Shown in pieces: positions 1 through 8,500 of a DNA stretch of 64,000 nt (positions within the stretch are counted from its first letter, which is position 1; the number at the start of each line of letters is the position of its first letter). Below the pieces are notes generated by a model, which had not been told where the DNA came from, did not search any database, and saw only the letters and a list, made by a program, of their open reading frames with translations. The position numbers and the translations under genes were made by a program. The stretch is from an uncultured Clostridia bacterium. Its GTDB lineage: Bacteria > Bacillota > Clostridia > Oscillospirales > CAG-272. Location: positions 1 to 64,000 of the forward strand of contig CALXUV010000015.1 of assembly GCA_944391815.1 (NCBI GenBank). The letters run 5' to 3'.

Positions 1-126
1 TTACAGGATATTTTTAATCTGTGTTTTGATACTGGTTTTGTCATAGACGGATTTTACGAAGAATGCTATTTTAATAAAGAAATCCCGGATATTATCATTG
101 TCAGAGCCATAAAAATTGAGAGGTAG
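1..126 (+). CDS. C-terminal fragment of a methyltransferase-like protein (partial)
   Basis: The frame is open from the first base and stops at a TAG at 124-126, giving 41 residues of a gene that begins outside the window. The tail contains FDTGFVIDGFYEE followed by a short hydrophobic strand (IIIVRAIK). This resembles the last strands of class I SAM-dependent methyltransferases, where a 'GFxIdgf' segment is followed by a final beta strand. That reading rests only on the short tail and is an inference. The gene ends 47 bp before the ribosome binding site of a truncated acetyltransferase start. Confidence 0.4.
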   Translation, partial: LQDIFNLCFDTGFVIDGFYEECYFNKEIPDIIIVRAIKIER

Positions 127-186
127 ATAGTAGATTTGCTATTTCCTGTAATTGTAAAAAAACTTAAAACTATGGAGGTATCTATT

Positions 187-264
187 TTGATTATAAGACA
201 AGAAAGACCAGAAGATTATGATACGGTATATCATGTTGTACTTATCGAATACCGGTGGTTTTAA
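187..264 (+). pseudogene. 5' remnant of a GNAT N-acetyltransferase gene
   Basis: A good ribosome binding site (GGAGG at 174-178) sits 8 bp before a TTG. The 25 codons that follow begin IIRQERPEDYDTVYHVV, which is the standard opening of a GNAT-family acetyltransferase (first beta strand R-x-E-x-x-D followed by the first helix). After about 18 codons the resemblance stops, and a TAA follows at 262. No acetyl-CoA binding loop or other GNAT sequence continues in any frame. This is best read as the 5' stump of a gene whose body was lost by deletion or recombination, with the small membrane ORF at 266 lying just past the junction. Confidence 0.55.
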
Positions 265-265
265 A

Positions 266-523
266 TTGAAAACTGAAATATCGAAAGTGATTCGCAACAA
301 TGATTTTATCGCTGATCTTTTAGTATTCGTTACTTTTGCTTTGATTATGGTTATAATATCGGCGTTAAAACTGATCGCGCAAACACATATAATAATTTGG
401 TTATTGGCTACTCTTATATTTATTTGTTTAACTACCGTTTTGTTATCTGCTATTGATATTTTATATTGGTTGGTAATCAAATATAAGTGGTATAAAGAAA
501 GAATTGAAAATAAAAATTATTGA
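266..523 (+). CDS. small two-span membrane protein, unknown function
   Basis: Eighty-five residues if read from the TTG at 266; an ATG at 218 would extend it but overlaps the acetyltransferase stump in another frame. Two long hydrophobic stretches are visible (roughly residues 18-36 and 44-64 from the TTG), with a basic C-terminus (KYKWYKERIENK) that would be cytoplasmic. The protein was not recognised. It lies immediately after the GNAT remnant, so it may be a genuine small gene or an open frame created at the junction. The low G+C of the patch matches its neighbours to 2.3 kb and contrasts with the rest of the window. Confidence 0.35.
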   Translation: MKTEISKVIRNNDFIADLLVFVTFALIMVIISALKLIAQTHIIIWLLATLIFICLTTVLLSAIDILYWLVIKYKWYKERIENKNY

Positions 524-606
524 AAATCATAGGTTTACAGCATTGTATTAAAATTCAGGCAACACCACTGATGATATCTTTCTTTATAGCAGCTTCGGAG
601 GTTTAT

Positions 607-1131
607 ATGCTTGAATATTTAAAAACTGTTTTACGATATTTTATCAGGATGGTTATAGTTACTCTGATAAGCTATCCGTTTTCTGTTGTTATAGGCTTAT
701 TTAATCAGATACACCCGTATATGCAGTCGGTAGGTGAATTTATTTTTTATTATTCTTTCTGTATATTCTTTTCGTATCGCAGAAAAATCAGAAACAGCCA
801 ACTGGAAAAGATTTATACTGATAATATTTCTTCAGAAAAATTTAGTTTCATATCAGAACTGATAAAAACAATAACGGATAATAAAAAGACCTTGATAATT
901 GACGCCCTTGCTTTCTGGTCATTATACTTGTTTTCACAGGCAACAATACTCAGAGGTACGATTTTCGGATTATATAACGAGGATGAAAGTTTAACTTTAA
1001 CAGTGCATATTCTGATTATGGTTACATTTCCTGTTTTTGATATGCTTATTATGTTTTTTGTACGCAAGAAATGGCATAAAGCGTATAATTCATTGCATAA
1101 AGAGTTAACTTCACAGAAATTACAAGAATGA
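607..1131 (+). CDS. multi-span membrane protein, unknown function
   Basis: The ATG at 607 is preferred over the longer open frame from 520 because GGAGG at 597-601 is 5 bp upstream of it. The product is 174 residues with about four hydrophobic segments, arranged as two pairs separated by a charged loop (RRKIRNSQLEKIYTDN and beyond, about residues 60-95). The C-terminus is lysine-rich. This layout is seen in small uncharacterised Firmicute membrane proteins, but no family was recognised. It sits between gene remnants in an AT-rich stretch. Confidence 0.5.
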   Translation: MLEYLKTVLRYFIRMVIVTLISYPFSVVIGLFNQIHPYMQSVGEFIFYYSFCIFFSYRRKIRNSQLEKIYTDNISSEKFSFISELIKTITDNKKTLIIDALAFWSLYLFSQATILRGTIFGLYNEDESLTLTVHILIMVTFPVFDMLIMFFVRKKWHKAYNSLHKELTSQKLQE

Positions 1132-1136
1132 AATAG

Positions 1137-1325
1137 AGCTCTGAACTCTTTACAGATAATTATAAACCGGCAAATACAGAAGAATTTACAGTTAATAAGC
1201 ACCTTAAAAGAAATTTGGGAGAAAAAAACGGCGAATACAACGGGTTAGTCACTCTAACGGATGGTTCAGCAGAACATGGAACTGTTAGTTTTGCTGAAAG
1301 TATATATGGTACTAAATTGTTGTAA
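1137..1325 (+). pseudogene. orphan C-terminal gene fragment
   Basis: The frame opens after a TAG at 1134-1136 and runs 62 codons to a TAA at 1323, with no plausible start codon or ribosome binding site. The composition looks coding: Asn/Glu/Gly-rich and soluble, ending in LTDGSAEHGTVSFAES then a short hydrophobic end. It is most simply the 3' part of a gene whose start has been removed. The family was not recognised. Confidence 0.3.
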
Positions 1326-1460
1326 TTTGGTATTATAACTATTACGAAGATAGATTTTATCAGTAAATTATCACAGGTATTATTCACAGAAAAATTAAGT
1401 TTCCGCATTAAACTTAATATTAGCAATATCATAATGCTTTTTGTTTTTTGGGAGGGTAAA

Positions 1461-2039
1461 TTGGATATAGCTATAGTTTTACTTGTATTTGGCTTTGTTT
1501 TATCTATTGCAATTCTGCTGTTTTTCATGGGATATCTGATTTTACTGATTAAGAGATTGCGTTTCATGCTAAAAATCAAAAAAATAAGCCAAAAGAATAA
1601 TATAGATTGCAAGGTGAGGAGTTATTTCAGATCGGTATTCATCAGAGGTAAAAAACCTGATATCAGGATAGTAAAAAACCGTGAAACATATAATGTTTTT
1701 GTCATATCGACAATTTTCCGCAGAGTCAGATATCACTTTGAAAGTGCTGACAAAATAGTAATCTATAAAATCAGAAAAATGACAGTTCCGAGAAACAAAC
1801 TGTCTATGCAATTTGATCATAAATCTTTTTATTCGCTTTACGAAAATAAGATGATGTCTGTTAAAAATTTCAATGTCGATGATTCGGAAAATAATATATT
1901 TTTAGTATTTCCGGTGCCGCTTCAAATCACTGCCATAAAGGATAACAAACTGGTTCGTATATATGACGGTGATCGCATTACCAATACAATTTTGTATTCC
2001 GGCAAAGGATTCCGGGAATGGTTATCGGGAAAAACTTGA
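1461..2039 (+). CDS. single-span membrane protein, unknown function
   Basis: The chosen start is a TTG at 1461, 5 bp after GGAGG at 1451-1455. The open frame extends upstream to 1434, but without a ribosome binding site. The product is 192 residues: an N-terminal hydrophobic segment (about residues 3-33), a basic juxtamembrane stretch (KRLRFMLKIKKISQK), then a soluble, beta-rich region. That region resembles no family I know well. The ending LYSGKGFREWLSG gives it a compact soluble C-terminal domain, probably cytoplasmic. It is the best supported gene of this AT-rich patch. Confidence 0.5.
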   Translation: MDIAIVLLVFGFVLSIAILLFFMGYLILLIKRLRFMLKIKKISQKNNIDCKVRSYFRSVFIRGKKPDIRIVKNRETYNVFVISTIFRRVRYHFESADKIVIYKIRKMTVPRNKLSMQFDHKSFYSLYENKMMSVKNFNVDDSENNIFLVFPVPLQITAIKDNKLVRIYDGDRITNTILYSGKGFREWLSGKT

Positions 2040-2061
2040 AGAAATATTAAGGGATGAAATT

Positions 2062-2292
2062 TTGTCCATCGCTGAGTTTTACGATATTTTGTCAAAAACT
2101 GCGGTCAAGATAATGAAAATGCACGCTCCAAAAGCTATATGCGGAATGGTGGAAGAAATTATAGAGCAAACTATTTTTTTCAGGACAGTCGGTATTATCG
2201 GTGTGCTTGCAGTTCATTCAGGCGAGATGAAGGTTCCACAGGATAAAGGAGTAAAACCGATGCTTATATGTGATCACTCATGTCGTGAGTGA
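2062..2292 (+). CDS. possible small protein, unknown function
   Basis: A TTG at 2062 follows AAGGGA at 2049-2054. The frame gives 76 residues with one amphipathic to hydrophobic segment in the middle (FFRTVGIIGVLAV). The frame is open further upstream to 1963, but there it overlaps the preceding gene and is unlikely to be used. A 7-bp perfect inverted repeat (TCACTCA ... TGAGTGA, 2274-2292) covers the stop codon. It could be a remnant like its neighbours; no family was recognised. Confidence 0.25.
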   Translation: MSIAEFYDILSKTAVKIMKMHAPKAICGMVEEIIEQTIFFRTVGIIGVLAVHSGEMKVPQDKGVKPMLICDHSCRE

Positions 2293-2414
2293 ACTGATTT
2301 TCAGCTACAAATTGTTGCGTTTACGGTAATATTACGGATTTAATGGATTCCGGAAAATAAAATATTCTCTTTGATTAAATGACATTACAGGAGTGTAATT
2401 CCGCACACAAACAG

Positions 2415-2441
2415 AAAAGCCCTTGCGATTAAGGGCTTTTT
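2415..2441 (+). terminator. intrinsic terminator
   Basis: AAAAGCCCTT, a 6-base loop, then AAGGGCTTTTT forms a 10-bp hairpin ending in a T run. It can work in both directions and separates the left-end patch from the convergent histidine kinase gene. Confidence 0.85.
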
Positions 2442-2637
2442 GCATGTTTAATATTTTAATATCAAAAAATATCTTTTTATACTACACCAATATGCACCTT
2501 GTAAGACTCAAAACCATGCAATTTTTGTTTATTCGTATATCAAAAGGTTAAAGAGTTGCTTTTACAAGAGATTATTGAAAAATCAAGGTAACAGAGTTTG
2601 GAATATTGTTAAAAAACTTCCGGCAAGACAGTCAATT

Positions 2638-4650
2638 TCATGCAAGCGGCAACGTTGCCGAAAAGACCGTTAAATTATCTCTTCGCTCGTACGTAAGCTC
2701 GCCGTGCATAGATTCAATTGCAGCTTTAGCTAAAAAAAGCCCGAGACCGGAGTTGCTTTCGGACGGCTCTCCCGAAACAAACGGATCAAATATATTCTTA
2801 TCGGTCGTGACGCCACGTCCGTCATCAACTATAGTGAGATGACACATTCCTTTGCTTTTTGAAGCGGTCACTGACAAGTGGGTACAGAACGAATGCTCAA
2901 TGGCATTTAAAACCAAATTTGATATTACGCTTCTGAGAGCGGCTTTTTTTGCGTAAACATTTAACTTTTCCGGCATTGAAACCGTCAGGATTATACCGTT
3001 TGCCTCGCAGTCCGGACGGAGGTCGTCTGTAACACTGCGCACAATTTGGCTCAGATTTAATATTTCCGATTGTTCTGCAAAATGATTTTGTCTTCCGTAT
3101 TTTCCCAAATCCGCAAAATCCTTTTTGAGTTCTGCATTTTTCTGCAACAGATTATCCACTTTGGAAATTAGCTCTGGCGCAGATAAATTTTGTCGTAAAT
3201 CTAACAGAGAACCGCTTATACCCACGACGGTTTTTTTCATATCATGGCTTACATACAATAAAATTTTATCGCGTTCGGAAATGACATTTTTTAAACTGAG
3301 TGTTTGCTGCGCTACCTCTTTTTCCAGATTGGTCGTCAGATACCGATTGCGGATTTCCGCATAAATAAACTCACGAAGCCCCAGTACAAGTGTGGTTACG
3401 ACCATTGCGAGACACAGCCAGAATGCGGGGGAGAGGACGATAAACGGAAATGCCTGATGCGAAAACAGAGCAGTGACTGTAAGTATTCCGGAGATGACGT
3501 TGTTCAGACGGAGTCCGATTGTCTGATCTTTGTATACATCCCGGACGGTAAATCCGAATACAATGACAACGCTTATCAGTGCCAAAGCAATGTAAGAACG
3601 GCATATAGCCGTATAAGCGGATACGCTGACGCAAAAAGGCGACAGGAAAGCTAATGCTGCTGCGGCAATTGTGCATGGTGTTTCCAAATACAAAACCGGT
3701 AGCTGTCTTATTTTCTTCGGAAGATAAAGTGCTGAGGCAAAGAGGATAAATCCTACGGAAAAGCGTCTTATACCGAGCAATAAATACGGAACAGTCGTGA
3801 ACCGGAATAAAAGGTAAGTTGAAAACAATGCCGAGAAAATTCCGGCGGCAAATAACAGTTGCGGAATGAAAGAGAAGGAACGTCTTAAAATACAAATCAA
3901 GAGAAACAATAAAAAAGTAGCAGCCCCGATAATTGCGCCAATCAGAAGGACGGAGCGGTTTTGTTCAACGGCTTTTTGAATTGCCTCATCACTGCCGATC
4001 AGAATTCCACCTGAAAAACCTGCAAAGTTATCGTTATCCGTTTCGTAATGTATAGTAACAATACATTCACGGGAATATCTGTTATTTGAAGAAATGGCAA
4101 TATCGATGAACAATGGCTCTGTGGCAGTCCGGTGTGAAACCGTGTCGTCAAATTCAGACGGGGATGAGTAACCTGTATAATACTCAACATTGTATCTGTC
4201 AATTGAGCCGACATACTCTTTGTTCTGGTATTGAACATACACGCTGCACGCGGAAAATACAGGCGGAATGTACATTGTCAGATGCCAATTGCCGTCAGGT
4301 TTTAAAAGGCTATCCAGACTTTCACTGTAAGCCCACTCTTCTATCGATAAAGTGTCAATGTAAAATCGGTATGTTCCTCGTTTGGCGGGAGCTGAGCCGT
4401 TATTTTCGTTTGATACGATTTCTCCGAGTTCCGCAAATTCATTCGGAAGATAGTTGAAAGCCGTCATTTTCATAACGCCTTTCACGTCAAGGACAGAAAC
4501 GGCATTTACGGAAACGTCTGCATAATTTTTTTCTCGGACAGGTGTATCCTTGACGTAAGAACTGCCTGCAAAATTCAAAATGACCGAAAATGCCGAACAT
4601 AAAACAGCTAAACCGATTAATAAAAATATATTTTTTACGTTCTTTTTCAT
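2638..4650 (-). CDS. sensor histidine kinase with multi-span sensing region
   Basis: A 670-residue membrane histidine kinase. An N-terminal signal/anchor segment (about 7-28) is followed by a ~200-residue extracytoplasmic region, then about seven hydrophobic spans (about 233-430). A short coiled coil and the kinase core follow. The H-box is VSHDMKKT with the phospho-acceptor at His469. The ATPase domain shows the N-box (NLVLNAIEH, 578-586), DDGRG (609-613) and GLGLFL (635-640). The layout of an extracellular beta-type domain plus seven spans resembles 7TMR-DISM sensors; that naming is by analogy. It overlaps the response regulator gene by 4 bp (ATGA), so the two are translationally coupled. 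The ligand is unknown. The divergent giant surface protein is a natural target candidate. Confidence 0.9.
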   Translation of the reverse strand: MKKNVKNIFLLIGLAVLCSAFSVILNFAGSSYVKDTPVREKNYADVSVNAVSVLDVKGVMKMTAFNYLPNEFAELGEIVSNENNGSAPAKRGTYRFYIDTLSIEEWAYSESLDSLLKPDGNWHLTMYIPPVFSACSVYVQYQNKEYVGSIDRYNVEYYTGYSSPSEFDDTVSHRTATEPLFIDIAISSNNRYSRECIVTIHYETDNDNFAGFSGGILIGSDEAIQKAVEQNRSVLLIGAIIGAATFLLFLLICILRRSFSFIPQLLFAAGIFSALFSTYLLFRFTTVPYLLLGIRRFSVGFILFASALYLPKKIRQLPVLYLETPCTIAAAALAFLSPFCVSVSAYTAICRSYIALALISVVIVFGFTVRDVYKDQTIGLRLNNVISGILTVTALFSHQAFPFIVLSPAFWLCLAMVVTTLVLGLREFIYAEIRNRYLTTNLEKEVAQQTLSLKNVISERDKILLYVSHDMKKTVVGISGSLLDLRQNLSAPELISKVDNLLQKNAELKKDFADLGKYGRQNHFAEQSEILNLSQIVRSVTDDLRPDCEANGIILTVSMPEKLNVYAKKAALRSVISNLVLNAIEHSFCTHLSVTASKSKGMCHLTIVDDGRGVTTDKNIFDPFVSGEPSESNSGLGLFLAKAAIESMHGELTYERRDNLTVFSATLPLA

Positions 4651-5327
4651 AAGACATCTCCCGTAAAGCAGTAGCCTTTATTGAATTCTGTACGTATGAT
4701 GATTCTTTCAGGCATAGCGGCATTTAATTTTCTCCGAAGCGATGATAAATGTGCTCGTATGGTCGTAGTATGAAGACTTGGCGCACACCAGATTTTTTCG
4801 TAAATTTCGTCGGCAGTGAAATATCTGCCGCGATTTTTTACCAGAAAATATAAAATATTGAATTCGGAAGGGGTAAGAGATATCAGCATACTTTTATATT
4901 TTACGGTACGGGTATTGACATTGATGGAAAAAGCTCCGAACGTTTCCACCGCATCCGATCCGGGGAGCAGCCTCAAAGAGATATGCGTTTCCAAAAGTCG
5001 CATGGAACACGGTTTAACAACATAATCTGCGGCGCCCGAGGTCAGTCCTGTAAGAATTGCGTCTTCACCGTCAAGAGAAGACAGAATTATCACGGGAGGT
5101 AAAACGGGAAATGCTTCGAAAAGATCCATACCCATGCTGTTTTTAAGTATCAGATCCAGAACGATGGCATCAAATCTGCCGTGTTCGTTCAAGAGACTTA
5201 CCGCTTCTTCTAAGTCGGATGCCGTAAAAACAGTATTTGCGGGAGAAAAATACGCGGTCATTTCATTTATCAGTTTATCATCGTCTTCTATAAACAAAAG
5301 TTTTCTGCCACTAACAGTATAATTCAT
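4647..5327 (-). CDS. OmpR/PhoB-family response regulator
   Basis: The start at 5327 is chosen because AAGGAG lies just upstream; the open frame continues another 15 codons without support. The product is 226 residues. The receiver domain has the acidic cluster at residues 15-17, the phospho-acceptor in VLDLI (Asp58), and the conserved lysine in DYVVKPC (Lys105). A C-terminal winged-helix domain (about 130-222) carries LTPSEFNILYFLVKN and a recognition helix region TTTIRAHLSSLRRKL. It is a DNA-binding transcription factor that would be phosphorylated by the kinase encoded directly downstream. Confidence 0.93.
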   Translation of the reverse strand: MNYTVSGRKLLFIEDDDKLINEMTAYFSPANTVFTASDLEEAVSLLNEHGRFDAIVLDLILKNSMGMDLFEAFPVLPPVIILSSLDGEDAILTGLTSGAADYVVKPCSMRLLETHISLRLLPGSDAVETFGAFSINVNTRTVKYKSMLISLTPSEFNILYFLVKNRGRYFTADEIYEKIWCAPSLHTTTIRAHLSSLRRKLNAAMPERIIIRTEFNKGYCFTGDVL

Positions 5328-5354
5328 ATAAATTCTCCTTTTGAGCCTGTTTTT

Positions 5355-5383
5355 ATTATACCATAATGTCACGGTAAATGCAA
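5355..5383 (-). promoter_or_regulatory. promoter for the response regulator/kinase operon
   Basis: On the minus strand, TTGCAT (5383-5378), a 17-bp spacer and TATAAT (5360-5355) lie 27 bp before the regulator start codon. Confidence 0.6.
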
Positions 5384-5439
5384 TTAATTAAACCGTACTG
5401 GCAGTAATATATTTGTGAAGAATTGTTAAGATTCGCTTC

Positions 5440-5484
5440 AAACAGCGTTTTGCTGTTTTTTTTGAAACCGTTATATGGTAAAAT
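5440..5484 (+). promoter_or_regulatory. small hairpin and extended -10 promoter before the giant surface protein
   Basis: AAACAGC-GTTTT-GCTGTTT followed by a T run forms a minimal terminator-like hairpin. Directly after it, TGGTAAAAT (TGn extended -10, 5476-5484) lies 57 bp before the ATG at 5541, with no good -35 at 17 bp. A promoter with a poor -35 between divergent genes would suit activation by the neighbouring response regulator; that link is inference. Confidence 0.4.
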
Positions 5485-5540
5485 AGAGCATAAAAATACA
5501 TATCGGGATCATTTTCCCGGATTTAAAAGAGGTTTGTTTT

Positions 5541-8500
5541 ATGGTGGCAAAGAAAAAACGTTACACTGCATTGTTGGCAGTTATTGCGACATTCTTCCTT
5601 TTGGCGGGAGCGTTATTTTATTTGGCGGTTCCGGTGCATGCCGGTACAAATACCGACGGGATGTGGCAGATCGGGCAGACACAGAATCTGATACCGGTTT
5701 TGCATGAAGGTGATGTGCGGGAACAAGGCTGGAATATTGATGAGCCGAATGCGCAAGCGACTGCAGCGGAAAGAGACGGAGGCTGGGCAATATTAGCCGG
5801 TAACGGTGATAGCGACCTCGGAAACAGCGATTATACAGGTGGAATATACTATGTCATAGAATTGTCTGCCGCAGATCAGGCGAAAGCAAACGCTGGGCAG
5901 TTGTCGCTGAGTGCTTCTGCACGCACATGGATACAAGGAGCCTCAGCAAGGCATCGCTTGTCAATACGTGCCGAGTTTTTCAATACTGCTGATATAAGCG
6001 GAGAGGGGTTTCATACTGAGAAAGTCACATTGGAGCCGAAAAGGGAGACCTTGCCAAGAACTGAAACAATCTCAATGGAACAGCGAAATGTACCGAGCGG
6101 AACGGTGAAAATCAAAATATGGTTTTCCAATCAAGGCAGTCTGGATGGAAAACCGTGGCTCGGAAGTATGGCGTGCTACCTCCACGACAGCACTGCTCCG
6201 TCTTTTGAGGGAGCGTCGCTAAATGATATCGGCACAATTGATCCCGAAAAGAATATTGCTATCGAGGGTAATACTGTAAAATACCTCATTCAGTTCAACG
6301 AAAAAGTTTCCGTTTTGGGAAGCGGTACGGCGATTCTTAATCTGAACGGACAGCTGTTTGTGACTTCAAGTACAATGGAAACAATTGAAGAAAACGGTAA
6401 AACTTCGGTCGCATATATGTTTACTCTTCCGCAAAGCCAAAACAGCGGTACGCTGTCTTTGTCTTCGGTTTCGGGACTGACAGTAAAAGACGAAGCGGGA
6501 AATGAATTTACATACAGTGGCTCTCCGTCTGCGGAAACACTTACTTATTACGGAACAATGTCGGTAACTACGGAACTCAGCGATGTTGAAATGGACGGGG
6601 AAGTCAGTGCAAAGTACGGCTCTGACTACACCGCGACATTGCTTGCAAACAAAGGTTACAATCTGCCGTCCGGAATTACGGTCACTGTAGGAGGTGCTAC
6701 GATTGCAAGCGCAGGGTATACCTATGATCCTGTCAGCGGGAAAATAACAGTTAACGGTATGTATATAACAGGCGATATTTCGATCAAAGCGGCAGGCGAG
6801 GCGAAAGAAATCACGGTTACCTTTGACAAGCAAAGCGGTGCTGACGGAACAAGTTCCATAACTGCGGTATATGATGAAAATATGCCGGATATAACCATTC
6901 CGGTCCGTACCGGATATACCTTTGCGGGATATTACACGCAAATCGGCGGTACCGGAATATTGTATTACGACAAATCGGGAAAAGGAGTAAGAATTTGCGA
7001 TTTCGACGCTCCGCTTACGTTGTACGCTTACTGGATTGCAAACGACTATACCATAGAATTTGACGGCAATAAACCCGAAAATGCAAGCGGAAACGTGATG
7101 GGAGAAATCTCAGCTGTCGAGCGTACTTATGATGATGGCGCGATAGCTTTGCCTACAAACGGATTTTTACTTACAGGCTGGACATTCAAAGGTTGGGCAA
7201 CGTCGGAAAACGGCGGTGTGGTTTATACGGATATGCAGGCGGTAAAGAATCTGACCGATGTTAAGGACGCGGTCGTTACTTTATACGCTGTCTGGGAACA
7301 AAACGTATATACCGTAAACTATAACCCAAACAGACCGGCAGGAGCAAGCGGAACTGTTACAGGCTCGACTGCTGAGTCCTCACATGTTTATGATACGGCA
7401 AGCGGACTGACGGTAAACGGTTTTGCACTTGCAGGCTGGACATTCAAAGGCTGGTCAACAACCGAGGGCGGCGGTAAGGTGTATGACGACGGTGTAAGCG
7501 TAAGCACACTTGTTTCTGAAAACGGCGGCTCGATAACTCTTTATGCTGTCTGGGAACAAAACGTTTATACAGTAAATTATAATCCAAACAAGCCGGCAGC
7601 GGCAAGCGGAATAATTCAGGGTACAATGTTTTCTTCCTCGCACGTTTATGATACGGCAAGCGGACTGACGGAAAACGGTTTTTCGCTTACAGGCTGGACA
7701 TTCAAAGGCTGGGCAACAACCGAGGACGGCGATAAGCTGTATGACGACGGTGTAAGCGTAAGCACACTTGTTTCTGAAAACGGCGGTTCGATAACTCTCT
7801 ATGCGGTATGGGAGGCAAATTCTCATACAATCACTTTGAACGCTATGGGCGGAAGCAATTCAGGCTTTGTCGGTGCAATCTATGACTCTGTATTGCCTGA
7901 CATTGCAGCAGTGCCGGCGCGCTACGGATACAATTTTCTCGGTTATTTTGACTCAGTAACCGGCGGAGTGCAGTATTACGGAGCGGACGGAAAAGCATTC
8001 GGTGATAAAACTTTTACGGTGGACGAAAGTCTTGTTCTCTATGCGCAGTGGTCACCGGTTACCTATACTGTCGAATTATACAGCGAAGGAAAATATCTCG
8101 GTACACTTGATGGCATTGTGTTCGGAGAGCTCACGCTTCCCTCGGCAGAAAAGCTTTCACTGTCCCGCCCGAACTATGATTTTGTCGGCTGGAATATTTA
8201 CGACGAACAGAATTGGGCAATGTACAGCGCCGACACGCTTTATTCAATCGGACTTACAGGTCAGCAAGGCGGGGTTGTGGTGCTGTATGCGTCATGGCAG
8301 GAAAAGCCCCTGCATTCATTGTTCTACGATGCGAACGGAGGATTCGGAGCGCCCGCAACAACGCAGGTGCACGAAAAAGAAACGATCAGTTTAAGCGTTA
8401 CCGTTCCCACCCGTAAAAATTATACATTCCTCGGCTGGTCTGATTCTGCCGGATCTCAGACTGTGCAGTACCATCCCGGCGAAAAATTCACGATGGGCGG

